32,214 bases of DNA, from positions 1 to 32,214 of the forward strand of contig NZ_JBQAJM010000025.1 of the NCBI RefSeq assembly GCF_052030685.1. The letters run 5' to 3'. Under the pieces are notes generated by a model. The model saw only the letters and a list, made by a program, of their open reading frames with translations, did not search any database and was not told the origin of the DNA. The stretch comes from Caedibacter sp052030685. Its GTDB lineage: Bacteria > Pseudomonadota > Gammaproteobacteria > Francisellales > Francisellaceae. Each line of letters starts with the position of its first letter. Within the stretch, counting starts at the first letter, position 1. The translations under genes and the position numbers were made by a program. Positions 31,291 through 32,214 of this stretch are shown piece after piece.

Positions 31291-32106
31291 ATGAAAAACA
31301 ATGTACTTATCGAATGCCAAAATATCGAACTTTATTTTGAAAAAGACAAAAAACAGTCACTTAAAGTGTTAGATCGTATTAACTTCAAATTACATGACAA
31401 TGAAATCGTTGCTATTTTAGGCAAATCGGGTGCTGGTAAATCAAGCTTTTTACGCATTGTTGCGGGGCTTTTGCATCCAAGCTATGGCTCTGTGCTTTAT
31501 AAAGATAAGCCGGTGACTAAGCCGCTTGATAATATGAGCATGGTGTTTCAAAACTTTGCATTACTGCCATGGTTGAATGTGGTTGACAATATTCTATTTG
31601 GCAGTGATGCATTGGGTATTTCACGTAAAATAAGTGAACCTAAAGCGCATGAGCTTATTCAAAAAATCTCATTGCAAGGTTTTGAAAAAGCGTATGTAAA
31701 CGAGCTATCTGGCGGCATGAAACAACGTGTTGGCTTCGCGCGAGCGCTTATGGTTGAGCCGGAGATTTTATTTTTAGATGAACCGTTTTCATCCCTTGAT
31801 ATTACCACGGCAAATACGCTACGTACGGATATATTAAACTTATGGCTTAATAAGCAAATCCCAACGAAATCAATGGTATTGGTCACGCATAGTGTGGAAG
31901 AAGCGGTGATGATGGCAGATCGTGTTATTATCTTTGATAACCATCCAGGTAAAATCGCCTATGAGCATGCATTAAATATCCCACGTTTACGAGATAAACG
32001 CTCAGCAGAAGTGTTAAAGCATATCGATCTTTTAGAGCAAAAGTTGAATAGCATAAATGCTAATAGTGTAGAAAAAGAAGGGAAAATAATCACCATACAG
32101 GCGTAA
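31291..32106 (+). CDS. ABC transporter ATP-binding protein (NitT/TauT type)
   Basis: The ATPase that would drive import through the adjacent permease. Counted from the ATG at 31291: Walker A GKSGAGKSS (44-52), the Q-loop MVFQNFALLPW, signature LSGGMKQRVGFARALMVEP, Walker B ILFLDEPFSSLD, and H-loop LVTHSVEEAVMMADR. The sequence style and size (271) fit the nitrate/sulfonate/taurine group, without the extra C-terminal domain some carry. The upstream in-frame TTG is rejected, since AGAGGA is placed seven bases before the ATG. The substrate-binding protein of this importer is not in the window. Specificity therefore cannot be assigned. Confidence 0.93.
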   Translation: MKNNVLIECQNIELYFEKDKKQSLKVLDRINFKLHDNEIVAILGKSGAGKSSFLRIVAGLLHPSYGSVLYKDKPVTKPLDNMSMVFQNFALLPWLNVVDNILFGSDALGISRKISEPKAHELIQKISLQGFEKAYVNELSGGMKQRVGFARALMVEPEILFLDEPFSSLDITTANTLRTDILNLWLNKQIPTKSMVLVTHSVEEAVMMADRVIIFDNHPGKIAYEHALNIPRLRDKRSAEVLKHIDLLEQKLNSINANSVEKEGKIITIQA

Positions 32107-32214
32107 TCAGTGCTTTGCTAGATTTGACTGATGGTTTCTATACCCAAGTTGGTAAATTTTTGATTATTAAGTATTCAAATCAAACTTTTTTTGCAATTTA
32201 ACGCCCCTCAAACC

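Noticed and set aside
1..32214. CRISPR array, tRNA genes, insertion sequences or prophage genes
   Set aside because: No regularly spaced direct repeats, no T-loop GGTTCGA-type signatures with acceptor stems, and no transposase, integrase or phage structural frames were seen.

Overview
The window is AT-rich DNA from the chromosome of a Gram-negative gammaproteobacterium and carries the replication origin. An outer membrane is implied by TamA/TamB and by a lipoprotein glucosaminidase. The base composition and gene set would suit the Francisella/Thiotrichales side of the class, but this is inference and no rRNA gene is present to confirm it. No integrase, transposase, tRNA or CRISPR array was found.

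Left part (1-5800): a secreted subtilisin-like protease that ends before its catalytic serine, UDP-glucose dehydrogenase (ugd), a DUF4143 AAA ATPase preceded by a 21-bp-stem hairpin, a pentameric ligand-gated ion channel homologue, and tadA. Next (5900-12350) come the tamA-tamB outer-membrane assembly pair and a RhlE-like DEAD-box helicase. Minus-strand metabolic genes follow: leuB, aroE, and an overlapping ornithine cyclodeaminase-arginase pair that would turn arginine into ornithine and then proline.

Origin (about 16900-20280): dnaA-dnaN on the minus strand without recF or gyrB behind them. An intergenic region has two inward-facing groups of DnaA boxes, an A+T/purine tandem repeat, and then the 4.5S signal recognition particle RNA gene (ffs) with its own promoter. 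Right of it are a Bax-like glucosaminidase, pepD, and a hicA-hicB toxin-antitoxin pair.

Right part (23600-32214): a VOC-fold protein, then a tightly overlapping five-gene minus-strand operon (acyltransferase, two acyl carrier proteins, COG4648 membrane protein, AMP ligase). This looks like one block of an aryl-polyene/fatty-acid-like pathway without its ketosynthases. Divergent from it is a secreted DNA/RNA non-specific endonuclease. An 800-base non-coding stretch then carries a strong promoter, a hairpin, a 12-codon reading frame and repeat elements. Last is a NitT/TauT-type ABC importer whose fused double permease is split by a +1 frameshift and is bracketed by two REPIN-like repeats.

Two intergenic repeat families occur. 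One (three copies, about 52 bp) sits mainly between converging genes. The other (two copies, about 90-110 bp) is an inverted pair around a CCCTGAGC...GTCGAAG core. The strongest items for follow-up are the partial aryl-polyene-like operon, the frameshifted permease, the untranslated leader at 28571-28679, the competing hairpins after pepD, and the channel homologue.
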